The notes: generated by a model from the sequence alone, not told the origin. Numbered from the stretch's first letter, positions 41,521 to 50,937 are shown. The stretch is 64,000 nucleotides of DNA from Alistipes sp. (GCA_017504265.1 JAFVRN010000015.1:103210-167209); one strand, 5' to 3'. A program made the numbers and translations.

Positions 41521-42237
41521 ATGACAACAACAAAATACAAGAGAATACTTCTCAAGCTCAGCGGCGAATCGTTGCAGGGCAAGCAGAACTATGGCCACGA
41601 CGTGGAGGTGCTACGCTCATATGCCGAGCAGATTAAGCGTATTGCGGAGTGCGGTGTAGAGATAGGTCTTGTCATAGGTGGCGGCAACATCTTCCGAGGT
41701 ATACAGGGTGCCGGCCGAGGCTTCGACCGTGTCAAGGGTGACCAAATGGGTATGCTTGCAACAATAATCAACTCGTTGGCACTGCAATCGGCATTGGAGT
41801 CGTTGGGTGTTAAGTGCAAGGTACTCACATCTATCCGTATGGAGCCTATCGGCGAGTACTACTCGAAGGCAAAGGCCATAGAGTATCTCGAAGCCGGATA
41901 TGTGGTAATCATTGGTGGCGGCACCTCAAACCCCTATTTCTCGACAGATACAGCATCGGCACTGCGCGGCATAGAGATCGAGGCTGAGGTTATGTTCAAG
42001 GGAACACGCGTAGATGGCATCTACACTGCCGATCCGGAGAAAGACCCCACAGCGACCAAGTTCGATACGATAACCTTCGATGAGGTATTGGCACGTCGCT
42101 TGAAGGTTATGGATCAGACAGCCTTTACGCTCTGCCGCGAGAATAATCTCGGCATTGTGGTCTTTGATATGGACACCCCGGGCAACCTCGAAAAGGTGGT
42201 TGCAGGAGAGAATATTGGCACAATTGTAACTCAATAA
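41521..42237 (+). CDS. pyrH: UMP kinase
   Basis: 238 aa from ATG 41521; the upstream in-frame extension lacks homology. An amino-acid-kinase-fold enzyme that phosphorylates UMP to UDP with ATP. Blocks: LLKLSGESLQG, GLVIGGGNIFRG, GTSNPYFSTDTASA and GIYTADPEKDP. A TATCTTCG box at 41487-41494 is a weak -7 candidate. It leads a unit with a thioredoxin-like gene and frr; the pyrH-frr link is conserved in many bacteria. Confidence 0.97.
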   Translation: MTTTKYKRILLKLSGESLQGKQNYGHDVEVLRSYAEQIKRIAECGVEIGLVIGGGNIFRGIQGAGRGFDRVKGDQMGMLATIINSLALQSALESLGVKCKVLTSIRMEPIGEYYSKAKAIEYLEAGYVVIIGGGTSNPYFSTDTASALRGIEIEAEVMFKGTRVDGIYTADPEKDPTATKFDTITFDEVLARRLKVMDQTAFTLCRENNLGIVVFDMDTPGNLEKVVAGENIGTIVTQ

Positions 42238-42248
42238 TTTTTAGGCAT

Positions 42249-42848
42249 ATGGCTATTAAAACAAATCACAAAAAGCGCGGCTCGATATTTTCGTTATTAA
42301 TGATGCTTGTCGTGCTCATAGCACTTATCGTAGCTATCATCGTATGGCCGACAGAGAGTAATGCCGCAACTGCCAATGGCGTTGTAGAGCAGGACGATAT
42401 AGCACAAACGACACTCATTCACACGGGTGATACTGCTCCCGACTTTACGGTAGAGATGCTCAACGGCGAGAAGGTAACACTCTCGTCATTGCGTGGCAAG
42501 GTGGTACTACTCAGCTTTTGGGCTACGTGGTGTCCTCCCTGCCGTCAGGAGTTGGCACACTTGCAGGAGGGCGTCATAGATCTCTTTGCCGGCAGCGACC
42601 TTGTGGTGCTTCCCATATCCCGAGGCGAGAAGCGCGCTACGGTAGAGGCCTTCATCAACAAGATGAACTATAAGTTTGACGTAGGCTTGGATGGCAATCA
42701 GTCTATCTATCGCAAGTATGCCACAAATTATATCCCTCGCAGCTTTGTTGTAGATAAGAGCGGCAAGGTGGTATATGTCGCCGTAGGTTATGACGAGCAA
42801 ATCGGAGAGGAGATTAACAAGGCTATCGCCACAGCTCTTGGCGAATAG
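42249..42848 (+). CDS. Membrane-anchored TlpA-like thioredoxin
   Basis: 199 aa. One N-terminal membrane helix (about 13-33, IFSLLMMLVVLIALIVAIIV) is followed by a thioredoxin-fold domain with WATWCPPCRQEL (active CPPC) and cis-Pro loop NYIPRSF. The active site faces the periplasm, where it would reduce disulfides or assist cytochrome maturation. Inserted between pyrH (11-bp gap) and frr (59-bp gap), an uncommon place for it. Confidence 0.9.
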   Translation: MAIKTNHKKRGSIFSLLMMLVVLIALIVAIIVWPTESNAATANGVVEQDDIAQTTLIHTGDTAPDFTVEMLNGEKVTLSSLRGKVVLLSFWATWCPPCRQELAHLQEGVIDLFAGSDLVVLPISRGEKRATVEAFINKMNYKFDVGLDGNQSIYRKYATNYIPRSFVVDKSGKVVYVAVGYDEQIGEEINKAIATALGE

Positions 42849-42907
42849 GGCTATGTCGTGACTTAGCAGCCAATTGATAATAACAGATAAAACAAAAAGA
42901 TAAGAGT

Positions 42908-43465
42908 ATGGATACCAAGACTATTTTGAATGAGACAACCGACCGTATGCAGCGTGCTGTAGACCATCTTAGCGAGGAGCTGCTTAACATTCGTGCCGGT
43001 AAGGCTTCGGTGAATGTCCTCAACGGAGTATTTGTAGATTATTATGGTTCTCAGACCCCTGTATCGGGTGTTGCGAGTGTTACCGTACCCGATGCAAAGA
43101 CGGTGCTTATCCAGCCTTGGGACAAGAATATGATTCGCCTGATAGAGAAGGCTATCATCGACTCGAACATAGGCCTTACACCATCGAACAACGGCGAGCA
43201 GATTCGTTTGTCGATACCTCCTCTTACCGAGGATCGCCGTAAGGAGATTGTAAAGAAGGTAAAGGCCGAGGGAGAGACAGCACGTATCAGTCTGCGCAAT
43301 GCACGTCGCGATGCTGTAGAAAGCTTCAAGAAGGCTCAGAAGGAGGGCATGTCCGAGGATGAGCAGAAGGACGGCGAGGCACAGGTACAGAAGCTTTTGG
43401 AGAAGTATACAAAGCTTCTCGATGTGGAGCTTGAAAAGAAAGAGAAAGAGGTGATGACGGTATAA
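42908..43465 (+). CDS. frr: Ribosome recycling factor
   Basis: 185 aa, full family length. It splits post-termination ribosomes together with EF-G. Typical blocks: NIRAGKASVNVLNGVFVDYY, VASVTVPDAKTVLIQPWDK, AIIDSNIGLTPSNNG, IRLSIPPLTEDRR and VKKVKAEGE. A strong terminator follows at 43488. Confidence 0.97.
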   Translation: MDTKTILNETTDRMQRAVDHLSEELLNIRAGKASVNVLNGVFVDYYGSQTPVSGVASVTVPDAKTVLIQPWDKNMIRLIEKAIIDSNIGLTPSNNGEQIRLSIPPLTEDRRKEIVKKVKAEGETARISLRNARRDAVESFKKAQKEGMSEDEQKDGEAQVQKLLEKYTKLLDVELEKKEKEVMTV

Positions 43466-43487
43466 TCCCTCTTGGGAAAGTGCAAAA

Positions 43488-43530
43488 AGAGGGGTTGCCC
43501 AACTATTATTGCGGGCAACCTCTCTTTTTT
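43488..43530 (+). terminator. Terminator after frr
   Basis: GGTTGCCC (43493-43500) pairs with GGGCAACC (43513-43520), extended by AGAG/CTCT-like flanks, followed by a T6 tract. Confidence 0.85.
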
Positions 43531-43565
43531 CCTAATATTAAGATTATCAATTCACAAAATTTAGT

Positions 43566-43573
43566 TATCTTTG
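43566..43573 (+). promoter_or_regulatory. -7 box of the polyprenyl synthase gene
   Basis: TATCTTTG, 19 bp before ATG 43593, matches TAnnTTTG. No clear TTG at the -33 distance. Confidence 0.5.
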
Positions 43574-43592
43574 CGTAATACAAACCTGGGTT

Positions 43593-44609
43593 ATGATAAC
43601 TATTGACGATATTCGCAAACCTATACAAGCCGACGTAGAGGCCTTTGATGGTTTTGTTGCCGAAAACTTCAATGCCGAGGGCGACCTGCTACAAGAGATG
43701 CTCTCCTACACACTCTCGTCACGCGGCAAGGGTGTACGTCCCATACTCACCATGCTGTCAGCCTCTCTTAACTCCAAGTTCTCGCCGACCGAGGCTTCAG
43801 AGTGTGGCAAGGAGCGCAACTGCTCAAAGCGCACATATCTGGCGGCTATGCTTGTGGAGATGATACATACCGCATCGCTCATCCACGACGATGTTCTCGA
43901 CTCGGCAGATGAGCGTCGAGGACGACCCTCGGTAAATGCCAAGTGGCAGAGCAACCTCGCCATAATCCTCGGTGACTATATCCTTGCACGCACCATGGCA
44001 ATAGGTATGGCCTCGGCACAGTACGACCTGATATCGTACATAGGAACGGCAATGGCTACACTCTGCGAGGGTGAGGTGTTGCAGAGTCAGCATGCCGAAC
44101 GTCTTGATACCACACGTGAAGATTACTACAATATAATCTACCAAAAGACTGCAAGTCTGCTCGGCGTGAGTGCCGCGCTGGGAGCCCTCTCCGTAGGCGC
44201 ATCACGCGAGGAGGTAGACCGCATGCGTAAGTTTGGCGAGGCAATAGGCATAGCATTCCAAATACAGGATGATATCCTTGACTACAACCGCGAGAACAAT
44301 ACGGGTAAGCCCACGAACAACGACCTGCGCGAGAAGAAGATTACGCTTCCGCTTATCGAGGTTATGGAGCGAAGCGATGAGAAGAGACGTGGCGAAATTA
44401 TCGAGTTGCTACGCCAATGCCACGAGGACGAGAGTGCCGTAGATAGGCTACAGGCGATAGTTGTCGAGGGTGGCGGTATGGAGTATGCAGCACAGACTAT
44501 GCAGGCATATATCTCTCGCGCTCTGCACCTGCTGTCGAAATATCCCGATACACCATATCGCACATCACTTATGAACCTATGTGCCTATATCGCCGAGCGA
44601 GATAAATAG
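43593..44609 (+). CDS. Long-chain polyprenyl diphosphate synthase
   Basis: 338 aa. An all-helical isoprenyl synthase with both Asp-rich motifs: LIHDDVLDSADERRGRP (FARM, DDxxD) and FQIQDDILDYN (SARM). Residues 4-5 before the first motif are small (Thr, Ala), which suits long products such as the octaprenyl chain of menaquinone. It adds IPP units from the MEP pathway. Followed 26 bp later by an MFS gene. Confidence 0.93.
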   Translation: MITIDDIRKPIQADVEAFDGFVAENFNAEGDLLQEMLSYTLSSRGKGVRPILTMLSASLNSKFSPTEASECGKERNCSKRTYLAAMLVEMIHTASLIHDDVLDSADERRGRPSVNAKWQSNLAIILGDYILARTMAIGMASAQYDLISYIGTAMATLCEGEVLQSQHAERLDTTREDYYNIIYQKTASLLGVSAALGALSVGASREEVDRMRKFGEAIGIAFQIQDDILDYNRENNTGKPTNNDLREKKITLPLIEVMERSDEKRRGEIIELLRQCHEDESAVDRLQAIVVEGGGMEYAAQTMQAYISRALHLLSKYPDTPYRTSLMNLCAYIAERDK

Positions 44610-44635
44610 AGTAACAAAACTAAAACCATAAAATT

Positions 44636-45922
44636 ATGAGTACACAAAAGAAAAGCAACGTGTTGGCTATCATCGTGATGATTCTGCTCTTCGGAATGAT
44701 CTCGTTCGTTACCAACCTCGCATCGCCTATGGGTGATGTCCTCAAAAATCAGTTTGGCGTAGCCAATTGGATGGGTACACTTGGTGTCTTTGCCAACTTT
44801 ATCGCCTATGCCGTGATGGGCATACCTGCCGGTAACCTATTGCAGAAGCGCGGTTATAAGTTTACTGCTCTTACGGCCGTTGCCGTAGGTTTCACTGGTG
44901 TGGGTGTACAGACTATTGCCGGTCTGCTTGTCGGCAACCTCGCCTTTGGCGTATATCTGCTCGGTGCATTTATCGCAGGTTTCTCGATGTGTATGCTTAA
45001 CATCGTGGTAAACCCTATGCTTAATAAACTCGCAGGCGGCGGTAACCGCGGTAACCAGCTGTTGCAGGTGGGTGGCTCATTCAACTCATTTATGGGAACA
45101 GCCGTTATCTTCCTTACGGGTGTCTTTGTGCCCAGCATCACAAATGCTGAGATTAAGCAGGTATTCCCGTTGATGTTTATCGCCTTGGCAATCTTCGCAG
45201 TTGCATTTATCGTTATTCTCTTTACACATATCCCCGAGAATGTAACAGCCGTCGCCGAGGAGAAGAGGTCGAATATCGGCCCTATGTCGTTCCGCCACTT
45301 CGCTCTCGGTGCTGTGGCAATCTTCATCTATGTAGGTGTTGAGGTGGGTATCCCCAATGTTTTGCAGAAGTGGTTGCAGAATGGCGGTCTTAATGTTGAG
45401 ACAGGTGCCGAGGGTATAGCTGCTACGGTGGCTGCCACCTATTGGGTGCTTATGTTCTTCGGCCGTCTTGCCGGTGCCGCTCTCGGTGCTAAGGTATCGG
45501 CGAAGAGCATGCTTACAACAGTATCTCTCGTAGGTCTGTGCCTGGTTCTTGGCGCAATGTTCCTCAATCCGGCAATAAGCGTTAATCTGCCGGTGTTTAT
45601 GGGCACAGCCGGTTTCGGTATGGAGAGCGTTCCTGTCAATGCAGCACTGCTTGTGTTGTGCGGCCTTTGCACCTCGGTGATGTGGGGCGGTATCTTCAAC
45701 CTCGCTGTTGAGGGTCTGGGTAAGTATACCGAGAAGGCTTCAGGTATCTTTATGGCTTTGGTCTGTGGTGGTGGTATCCTTCCATTGCTCCAAAACTATG
45801 TCGTAGACCTGTCGGGTAACTACCTCGTAAGCTACTGGGTTATAGTTGCAGGTCTTGCCTACTTGCTCTTCTACGCTTTGATAGGCTCTAAGAATGTAAA
45901 CAAAGATATCGAGGTCGAGTAA
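44636..45922 (+). CDS. FucP/GlcP-type MFS sugar transporter
   Basis: 428 aa with 12 predicted membrane helices. The sequence LFGMISFVTNLASPMGDVLK in helix 1, GIPAGNLLQKRGYKFT, NIVVNPMLNKLAGG and LFALIGSK-like ends fit the Bacteroidetes sugar:H+ symporter group related to FucP and NagP. The exact sugar is unclear; glucosamine genes lie 6 kb away. Terminated by the hairpin at 45941. Confidence 0.9.
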   Translation: MSTQKKSNVLAIIVMILLFGMISFVTNLASPMGDVLKNQFGVANWMGTLGVFANFIAYAVMGIPAGNLLQKRGYKFTALTAVAVGFTGVGVQTIAGLLVGNLAFGVYLLGAFIAGFSMCMLNIVVNPMLNKLAGGGNRGNQLLQVGGSFNSFMGTAVIFLTGVFVPSITNAEIKQVFPLMFIALAIFAVAFIVILFTHIPENVTAVAEEKRSNIGPMSFRHFALGAVAIFIYVGVEVGIPNVLQKWLQNGGLNVETGAEGIAATVAATYWVLMFFGRLAGAALGAKVSAKSMLTTVSLVGLCLVLGAMFLNPAISVNLPVFMGTAGFGMESVPVNAALLVLCGLCTSVMWGGIFNLAVEGLGKYTEKASGIFMALVCGGGILPLLQNYVVDLSGNYLVSYWVIVAGLAYLLFYALIGSKNVNKDIEVE

Positions 45923-45940
45923 CCATTGCTCGACCATGAC

Positions 45941-45983
45941 AAGGAGGGGCGTGTCCAACAAGTTTGGGCACGCTCCTTATTTT
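45941..45983 (+). terminator. Terminator hairpin after the MFS gene
   Basis: AAGGAG...GCGTG-T-CC pairs with GG-G-CACGC...CTCCTT, then ATTTT. Its core GCGTGTCCAA-(C/T)AAGTTTGGGCACGC also appears, in reverse orientation, at 48389-48417. Confidence 0.75.
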
Positions 45984-45990
45984 AGAAGTT

Positions 45991-46047
45991 TGTCCCGTCC
46001 TGAAATAGCGTTACACAATAAAAGTAACGCTATTTCAGGACGGGACA
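45991..46047. repeat. Solitary perfect 24-bp palindrome
   Basis: TGTCCCGTCCTGAAATAGCG and four further bases (45991-46014) are perfectly repeated in inverse at 46024-46047 with a 9-nt loop. It looks like a minimal MITE or leftover IS ends, and could form a strong bidirectional hairpin between the MFS gene and tRNA-Thr. Confidence 0.8.
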
Positions 46048-46092
46048 CACCGCATACAAAAAAAGCAGGCAGCTACACAGCTACCTGCTCCG

Positions 46093-46165
46093 AGCCTTGA
46101 GGGGGACTCGAACCCCCGACCCCTTCATTACGAATGAAGTGCTCTACCGACTGAGCTATTAAGGC
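46093..46165 (-). tRNA. tRNA-Thr (anticodon CGU)
   Basis: 73 nt on the minus strand. Acceptor GCCTTAA/TCAAGGC has one A-C mismatch at pair 6-67. D arm GCTC/GAGC, anticodon arm CTTCA-TTCGTAA-TGAAG, T arm GGGGG-TTCGAGT-CCCCC. CCA not encoded. Confidence 0.95.
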
Positions 46166-46251
46166 ACCTAATGGTCAATCTTTTTGTTTGACGGTGCAAA
46201 TATCGTAAAATTTTATTAATTTCGCACTATGAAAATATAAAAAAGTTGAGT

Positions 46252-47685
46252 ATGGTAACCTTTTTGATATGTTTAGCCGTTTTGGTGGCATCGTATTTCC
46301 TCTACGGAGGAGTACTTAACAAGGTCGCAGGTATCGATGCCAAGGCCGCAGTACCCTCCAAGACACACTACGACGGTGTCGATTTCATCCCGCTACCACG
46401 CTGGCGCATATTCCTCATTCAGCTGCTTAACATCGCAGGCACAGGCCCTATATTTGGTGCCATACTGGGTGCTTGTTATGGCCCTGTGGCATTTATATGG
46501 ATTACGCTCGGAGGTATCTTTATGGGTGCCATGCACGACTTTCTGTCGGGTGTGATATCGTTGCGCAACGATGGTAAAAGCCTCACCGAGATTATAGGCA
46601 AGTATCTGGGTCGGGGGTTACACCGTCTATCGCTGGTGCTTATTCCGATACTTATGATACTTGTAGGAGGCGTATTTATCGTGACACCCTCGAAGATACT
46701 TACCTCGATGACCGACCTGCCATATTTTATGTGGGTTGCAATAATTATCGTCTACTACTTCATTGCCACGATACTTCCCGTAGATAAGATTATTGCCAAG
46801 ATATACCCCTTGTTCGGTGCTGCCCTTATCATTATGGCTCTATGTATGCTGGGTGTGATACTCTTCGGCGGATATAGTATTCCGGAGCTCACATCGTTCG
46901 AGAATATGCACTTTAATGCCGACAAGCTACCTATAATACCCACACTGTTTATTAGTATAGCCTGTGGTGCCATATCGGGCTTTCACGCCACGCAGTCGCC
47001 ACTTATGGCACGTTGTATGACCAACGAGGAGCAGTCACGCCCGATATTCTTCGGTGCTATGATCTCGGAGTCGGTGATAGCTCTTATATGGGCAGCTGTG
47101 GCCATGGCCTTCTTCGGAGGTGTCGAGGGTCTGAACCGCTTTATGGCAGACAATGGCAGCGATGCCGGCCTTGCAGTATCGACTATTAGCACTTCGACAT
47201 TGGGTGTTGTAGGCAGCATCCTTGCACTGCTCGGAGTTGTAGCAGCCCCCATAACATCGGGCGATACAGCCTTCCGTTCGGCACGTCTTATCGTTGCCGA
47301 TATGCTCCGTATCGAGCAGCGTTCCATCGTCAAGCGTCTGCTTGTCAGCCTGCCGCTATTTGTCATCGGCGTAGGTATCGCCTTTATCGACTTCGACGTG
47401 ATATGGCGATACTTTGCATGGTCTAATCAGGCACTTGCCGTGCTTACGCTATGGATGATTACCGCGTGGCTGTCACGCCGTCATAGCAACTATGTGCTAC
47501 TCGCGCTTATCCCTGCAATGATTATGACCTACGTATGTTCGGCTTTCGTCTTCGTATCCAACCAATTTATAGGTATGGGTACGTGCGATGCTGCTTATGT
47601 ATATGCCGCAGGTGTTACAGCCATAATATCAGGTCTTATAATGGTTAAGATACGCAGAGATGTCAAGAATGGAGCCGATATTTAG
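46252..47685 (+). CDS. cstA: CstA-family carbon starvation protein (peptide/pyruvate transporter)
   Basis: 477 aa from ATG 46252 (a TTG lies two codons upstream). Many membrane helices. Blocks FLYGGVLNKVAG, GTGPIFGAILGACYGPVAFIW, GAMHDFLSGVISLR, GAISGFHATQSPLMARC, and PITSGDTAFRSARLI are CstA signatures. It is shorter than E. coli CstA (~700 aa), as is usual for the compact form. CstA proteins import peptides or pyruvate during carbon limitation. The 3' end overlaps the next gene by 26 bp. Confidence 0.93.
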   Translation: MVTFLICLAVLVASYFLYGGVLNKVAGIDAKAAVPSKTHYDGVDFIPLPRWRIFLIQLLNIAGTGPIFGAILGACYGPVAFIWITLGGIFMGAMHDFLSGVISLRNDGKSLTEIIGKYLGRGLHRLSLVLIPILMILVGGVFIVTPSKILTSMTDLPYFMWVAIIIVYYFIATILPVDKIIAKIYPLFGAALIIMALCMLGVILFGGYSIPELTSFENMHFNADKLPIIPTLFISIACGAISGFHATQSPLMARCMTNEEQSRPIFFGAMISESVIALIWAAVAMAFFGGVEGLNRFMADNGSDAGLAVSTISTSTLGVVGSILALLGVVAAPITSGDTAFRSARLIVADMLRIEQRSIVKRLLVSLPLFVIGVGIAFIDFDVIWRYFAWSNQALAVLTLWMITAWLSRRHSNYVLLALIPAMIMTYVCSAFVFVSNQFIGMGTCDAAYVYAAGVTAIISGLIMVKIRRDVKNGADI

Positions 47686-48352
47686 TCCTGCTGCCGACCA
47701 ATGCTTCGAGCTTACGGGAGGCGCACGTTACAACTTCGTACGACGCAGGGATGTCGTAGAGCAGTTAGTGGCCGAGGGTCGCTATGCCGAGGCGTGCGAG
47801 GCACGCTATGAGGCTTTCTTACTCCTTGCCGAGGCTATGCCCGACGAGGAGAGTATACCCCTACGCTGGGAGCATGCCAATAGCCGTGCCGCCCTTGGGA
47901 TAATATACGGATCGGCAACAGACCACTTCCGCATCGGAGATTTGGAGATGTGTGTGGCGCAGCTGGAGATGCTCTTGGAGTGCGACCCCGAGGACCACTT
48001 CGAGGCGGTAAACCTACTTGCACTATGCTACGTCGCTATCGGGGAGTGGGAGCTCTTCGACGATATAGAGCTTGACCTCACGGATAAGTCTGCCGAGGCT
48101 GTTGTGGCAAGGCTGTGGGCATCGCTGCGCCGCAGTGGAACGCTCAGCGGTGAGCTTCTTGGCCTGCTGCGCTCACGACATAAGGAGTACTATGCCGAGC
48201 TTATCTCCAAGGAGCACCCCGACAATGAGGCCTTCCGCCGTGACATCACCTCGGAACGCCCGTCACGCCGTGCCGAGGCTCGCGAGTGGTGGCTACTCAC
48301 CGAACCACTGTGGAGGGAATTTCCCGAATTTTTGGAGGCCCTGCATAGGTAA
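47660..48352 (+). CDS. TPR-like protein (230 aa)
   Basis: Helical repeats (VVEQLVAEGRYAEACEARYE, MCVAQLEMLLECDPEDHFEA, VNLLALCYVAIGEWELFDD) of the tetratricopeptide type. No signal peptide. ATG 47660 overlaps the cstA end by 26 bp in another frame (ATG 47669 also possible), suggesting translational coupling. A regulatory or accessory role for the transporter is possible. Confidence 0.75.
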   Translation: MSRMEPIFSPAADQCFELTGGARYNFVRRRDVVEQLVAEGRYAEACEARYEAFLLLAEAMPDEESIPLRWEHANSRAALGIIYGSATDHFRIGDLEMCVAQLEMLLECDPEDHFEAVNLLALCYVAIGEWELFDDIELDLTDKSAEAVVARLWASLRRSGTLSGELLGLLRSRHKEYYAELISKEHPDNEAFRRDITSERPSRRAEAREWWLLTEPLWREFPEFLEALHR

Positions 48353-48388
48353 CGCATAGCGTTAAAACAATGAAGCTATATAACAAAA

Positions 48389-48417
48389 GAGCGTGCCCAA
48401 ACTTATTGGACACGCTC
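48389..48417. terminator. Bidirectional terminator between convergent genes
   Basis: GAGCGTG-C-CC pairs with GG-A-CACGCTC around AAACTTATT. Lies between the TPR-like gene (+) and rubrerythrin (-); nearly the reverse complement of the hairpin at 45941. Confidence 0.75.
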
Positions 48418-48435
48418 ATCTGTTTATAATATGGT

Positions 48436-48987
48436 TTACTTGAAGTAGCGGTTGTACAAGCCCTCGAAGCCCTTACCGTGGCGAGCCTCATCCTTAGCCA
48501 TCTCGTGAACAGTGTCGTGGATAGCGTCGTAGTTATTCTGCTTAGCCAACGCTGCGATACGCATCTTATCGGCACAAGCACCGCTCTCGGCATTCATACG
48601 CTTCTCGAGGTTGGTCTTGGTATCCCATACGCAGTCGCCCAACAACTCAGCGAACTTTGAGGCGTGCTCTGCCTCCTCAAAAGCATAACGCTTAAAGGCC
48701 TCGGCAATCTCAGGATAACCCTCACGGTCTGCCTGACGGCTCATTGCAAGGTACATACCCACCTCGGTGCACTCACCCATAAAGTGGTTGTTAAGGCCCT
48801 CCAAAATCTCAGGATTATCAACCTTGCCGTCACCAATCTTATGCTCGGTAACAAACTCCAAGGCCTTATTCTCCTCGGCCATCTCGTTGAACTTCTCCTT
48901 ACCTACCTTGCATAGTGGGCACTGGTCAGGAGCCTCGTTACCCTCGTGAATATATCCGCATACTGAACAAATGAACTTCTTTGCCAT
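48436..48987 (-). CDS. rbr: Reverse-type rubrerythrin
   Basis: 183 aa. The rubredoxin-like iron site is N-terminal (C7-x2-C10, C23-x2-C26), then a four-helix diiron domain with [22 protein letters not shown] and [10 protein letters not shown] (E/H ligands). This reversed order marks the rubrerythrins that reduce hydrogen peroxide with NAD(P)H in anaerobes. A clear promoter precedes it. Confidence 0.95.
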   Translation of the reverse strand: MAKKFICSVCGYIHEGNEAPDQCPLCKVGKEKFNEMAEENKALEFVTEHKIGDGKVDNPEILEGLNNHFMGECTEVGMYLAMSRQADREGYPEIAEAFKRYAFEEAEHASKFAELLGDCVWDTKTNLEKRMNAESGACADKMRIAALAKQNNYDAIHDTVHEMAKDEARHGKGFEGLYNRYFK

Positions 48988-49041
48988 AATCTTTTAAGTT
49001 TTTAAGGTGTTAATATTGTCTGTTTCTATTGGTTTCTGGTG

Positions 49042-49071
49042 CAAATATATAGCTATTTTTTATTTCTGCAA
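49042..49071 (-). promoter_or_regulatory. Promoter of rubrerythrin
   Basis: Minus strand: -7 TATATTTG (49049-49042), 19-bp spacer, -33 TTG (49071-49069), about 55 bp before the ATG. Confidence 0.8.
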
Positions 49072-49140
49072 TAGATTTATGTTAATGATTTTTTATGGCA
49101 CGATAAGCTATTCTTATGCACACTAAAAATCAGCATATTA

Positions 49141-49830
49141 CTACTTTTTCTTGATGCCTATTGCGAGTATCACACCTAAGGCAACACCGAGCAGTGCCGC
49201 AAAGAGGACACGCATCTCGGAGGGGAGCATAAATGTTATGGTGTGTGCCGGATACCAGAAAAGAGGGATGGTCTTCTTAAAGATGAAGCCCCACTGCACA
49301 TCCCAATTAAGCGACTTGATAAGACGCTGCATGGGTATTGGTGTGATGAGCGCACGGAGCGAACCACCGCACTCGGCGATATGTGCATCGGTAATCTTGT
49401 GGAATGTCATAAACACAGGGGCAAAGAAGGTGTTCATCATAACCGATATTGATAGTGCCACGACAAACTTACCCCACGTGATACCATCGCTATAGAATGC
49501 CATAACAAGCTCCTCGCCACCCATAGAGCCTATAAACATCGGAATACCCGCAGCAAAAACAGTCATTGCCATAGATATAGCCATACCAAGTATGCCCCAT
49601 ACTACCATACGTGGTAACACACCAAAGGTGGGAGTGGTATATTTTCCGGTAGATATGCGGCAACCGAGCATCTCGCCAAGGGTCGAAAGTATCGCAAACT
49701 TGGCAAAGGCCATAACCATGGCGTGGTCCTCGTTGAAGCTCTTATACCAGGCAAAGAGATCGTCGCTGAGAATAAATGGAAGGAATATCGCCAACATAAC
49801 AAGGGCGAAGTAGAGATCGCTACGTTTCAT
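49141..49830 (-). CDS. Mpv17/PMP22-like integral membrane protein
   Basis: 229 aa with about five hydrophobic helices. The C-terminal WGFIFKKTIPLFWYPAHTIT and FMLPSEMRVLFAALLGVALG resemble the Mpv17/PMP22 family signature W-x(n)-P-x-(n)-F. Function is unknown in bacteria. A TACATTTG -7 box lies at 49882-49889 on the minus strand. Single gene. Confidence 0.65.
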   Translation of the reverse strand: MKRSDLYFALVMLAIFLPFILSDDLFAWYKSFNEDHAMVMAFAKFAILSTLGEMLGCRISTGKYTTPTFGVLPRMVVWGILGMAISMAMTVFAAGIPMFIGSMGGEELVMAFYSDGITWGKFVVALSISVMMNTFFAPVFMTFHKITDAHIAECGGSLRALITPIPMQRLIKSLNWDVQWGFIFKKTIPLFWYPAHTITFMLPSEMRVLFAALLGVALGVILAIGIKKK

Positions 49831-50044
49831 AATCGTTTACAGTATAGGTTAGTTTATATTTCAGTTGCGCAATATATAAGGCAAATGTACATAAAATTTT
49901 CGAGATTATAAGAGAGTCATACAAAACAAGTCCTATATTTCTCTTTATAAAGATTTGACACATACTCCACATAATTCAACCACAGACCGACTCAAATGAT
50001 AAAAACATCGGGGAGATGCTCTTTATATATTCTACAAAAGATTG

Positions 50045-50052
50045 TATCTTTG
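50045..50052 (+). promoter_or_regulatory. -7 box of proC
   Basis: TATCTTTG, 31 bp before ATG 50084. A -33 TTG at normal spacing is not seen. Confidence 0.5.
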
Positions 50053-50083
50053 TGGAAATTTATGAGTACTAAACGATAAGGAT

Positions 50084-50881
50084 ATGAAGATTGCGATAAT
50101 CGGCGCAGGTAATATGGGTGGAGCTGTGGCACGTGGATTGGCACAGGGCAGCATTATCCCTACCGAGAACATATATGTATCAAATCCATCAACGGCAAAG
50201 CTCACAGCATTGAAGAGCGACTTCCCAAAGATAAACATCACGACAAATAACCGTGAGGCGGCGACCATGGCAGATATGGTCATACTTGCCGTAAAGCCGT
50301 GGAAGGTGTTGGAGGTGGTCGAGGAGATTAAGCCACACTTAGACTACACACGTCAGCTTGTTGCCTCGATGGTAGGAGGATTGACCCTGACACAACTATC
50401 AGAGTGGCTCGATAAGGGTTGCGGCATACTGCCCGCCACATATCTGATAATACCCAACACGGCCATTGCCACAATGAGCAGCATGACATTTATAGCCTCA
50501 ACACGCTCCACAGAGGCATATGACAGCTTCCTGCTCGACATATTCAACGAGTTGGGCGAGGCTATGTTGGTAGACGAAGGGGCGATAGCTGCCGGCACGT
50601 CGCTCGCCTCGTGTGGCATAGCATATGCGTTGCGCTACATACGAGCGGCGATGGAGGGCGGTATAGAGCTCGGATTTCGTGCCGATGATGCCAAGCGTAT
50701 AGTGATGCAGACACTACGTGGTGCTACCGATATACTCGCAGCAAACAACACTCATCCCGAAGTAGAGATAGACCGAGTGACAACACCCGGAGGCTTGACA
50801 ATAAAGGGATTAAACGCAATGGAGGCTGCGGGCTTCACACACAGTGTAATTGAGGGTCTGAGAGCTTCGACAAAGAGATAG
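50084..50881 (+). CDS. proC: Pyrroline-5-carboxylate reductase
   Basis: 265 aa. N-terminal Rossmann motif IAIIGAGNMGGAVARGL binds NAD(P)H. The C-terminal dimer domain has the family signature TPGGLTIKGLNAMEAAGFTH. It makes proline from pyrroline-5-carboxylate, the last biosynthetic step. Monocistronic by layout. Confidence 0.96.
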   Translation: MKIAIIGAGNMGGAVARGLAQGSIIPTENIYVSNPSTAKLTALKSDFPKINITTNNREAATMADMVILAVKPWKVLEVVEEIKPHLDYTRQLVASMVGGLTLTQLSEWLDKGCGILPATYLIIPNTAIATMSSMTFIASTRSTEAYDSFLLDIFNELGEAMLVDEGAIAAGTSLASCGIAYALRYIRAAMEGGIELGFRADDAKRIVMQTLRGATDILAANNTHPEVEIDRVTTPGGLTIKGLNAMEAAGFTHSVIEGLRASTKR

Positions 50882-50937
50882 AGCGTGACTAAAAGTTAAT
50901 TAGCCACCTCCATTTTTATATAAGGTTGAAGAAAACT

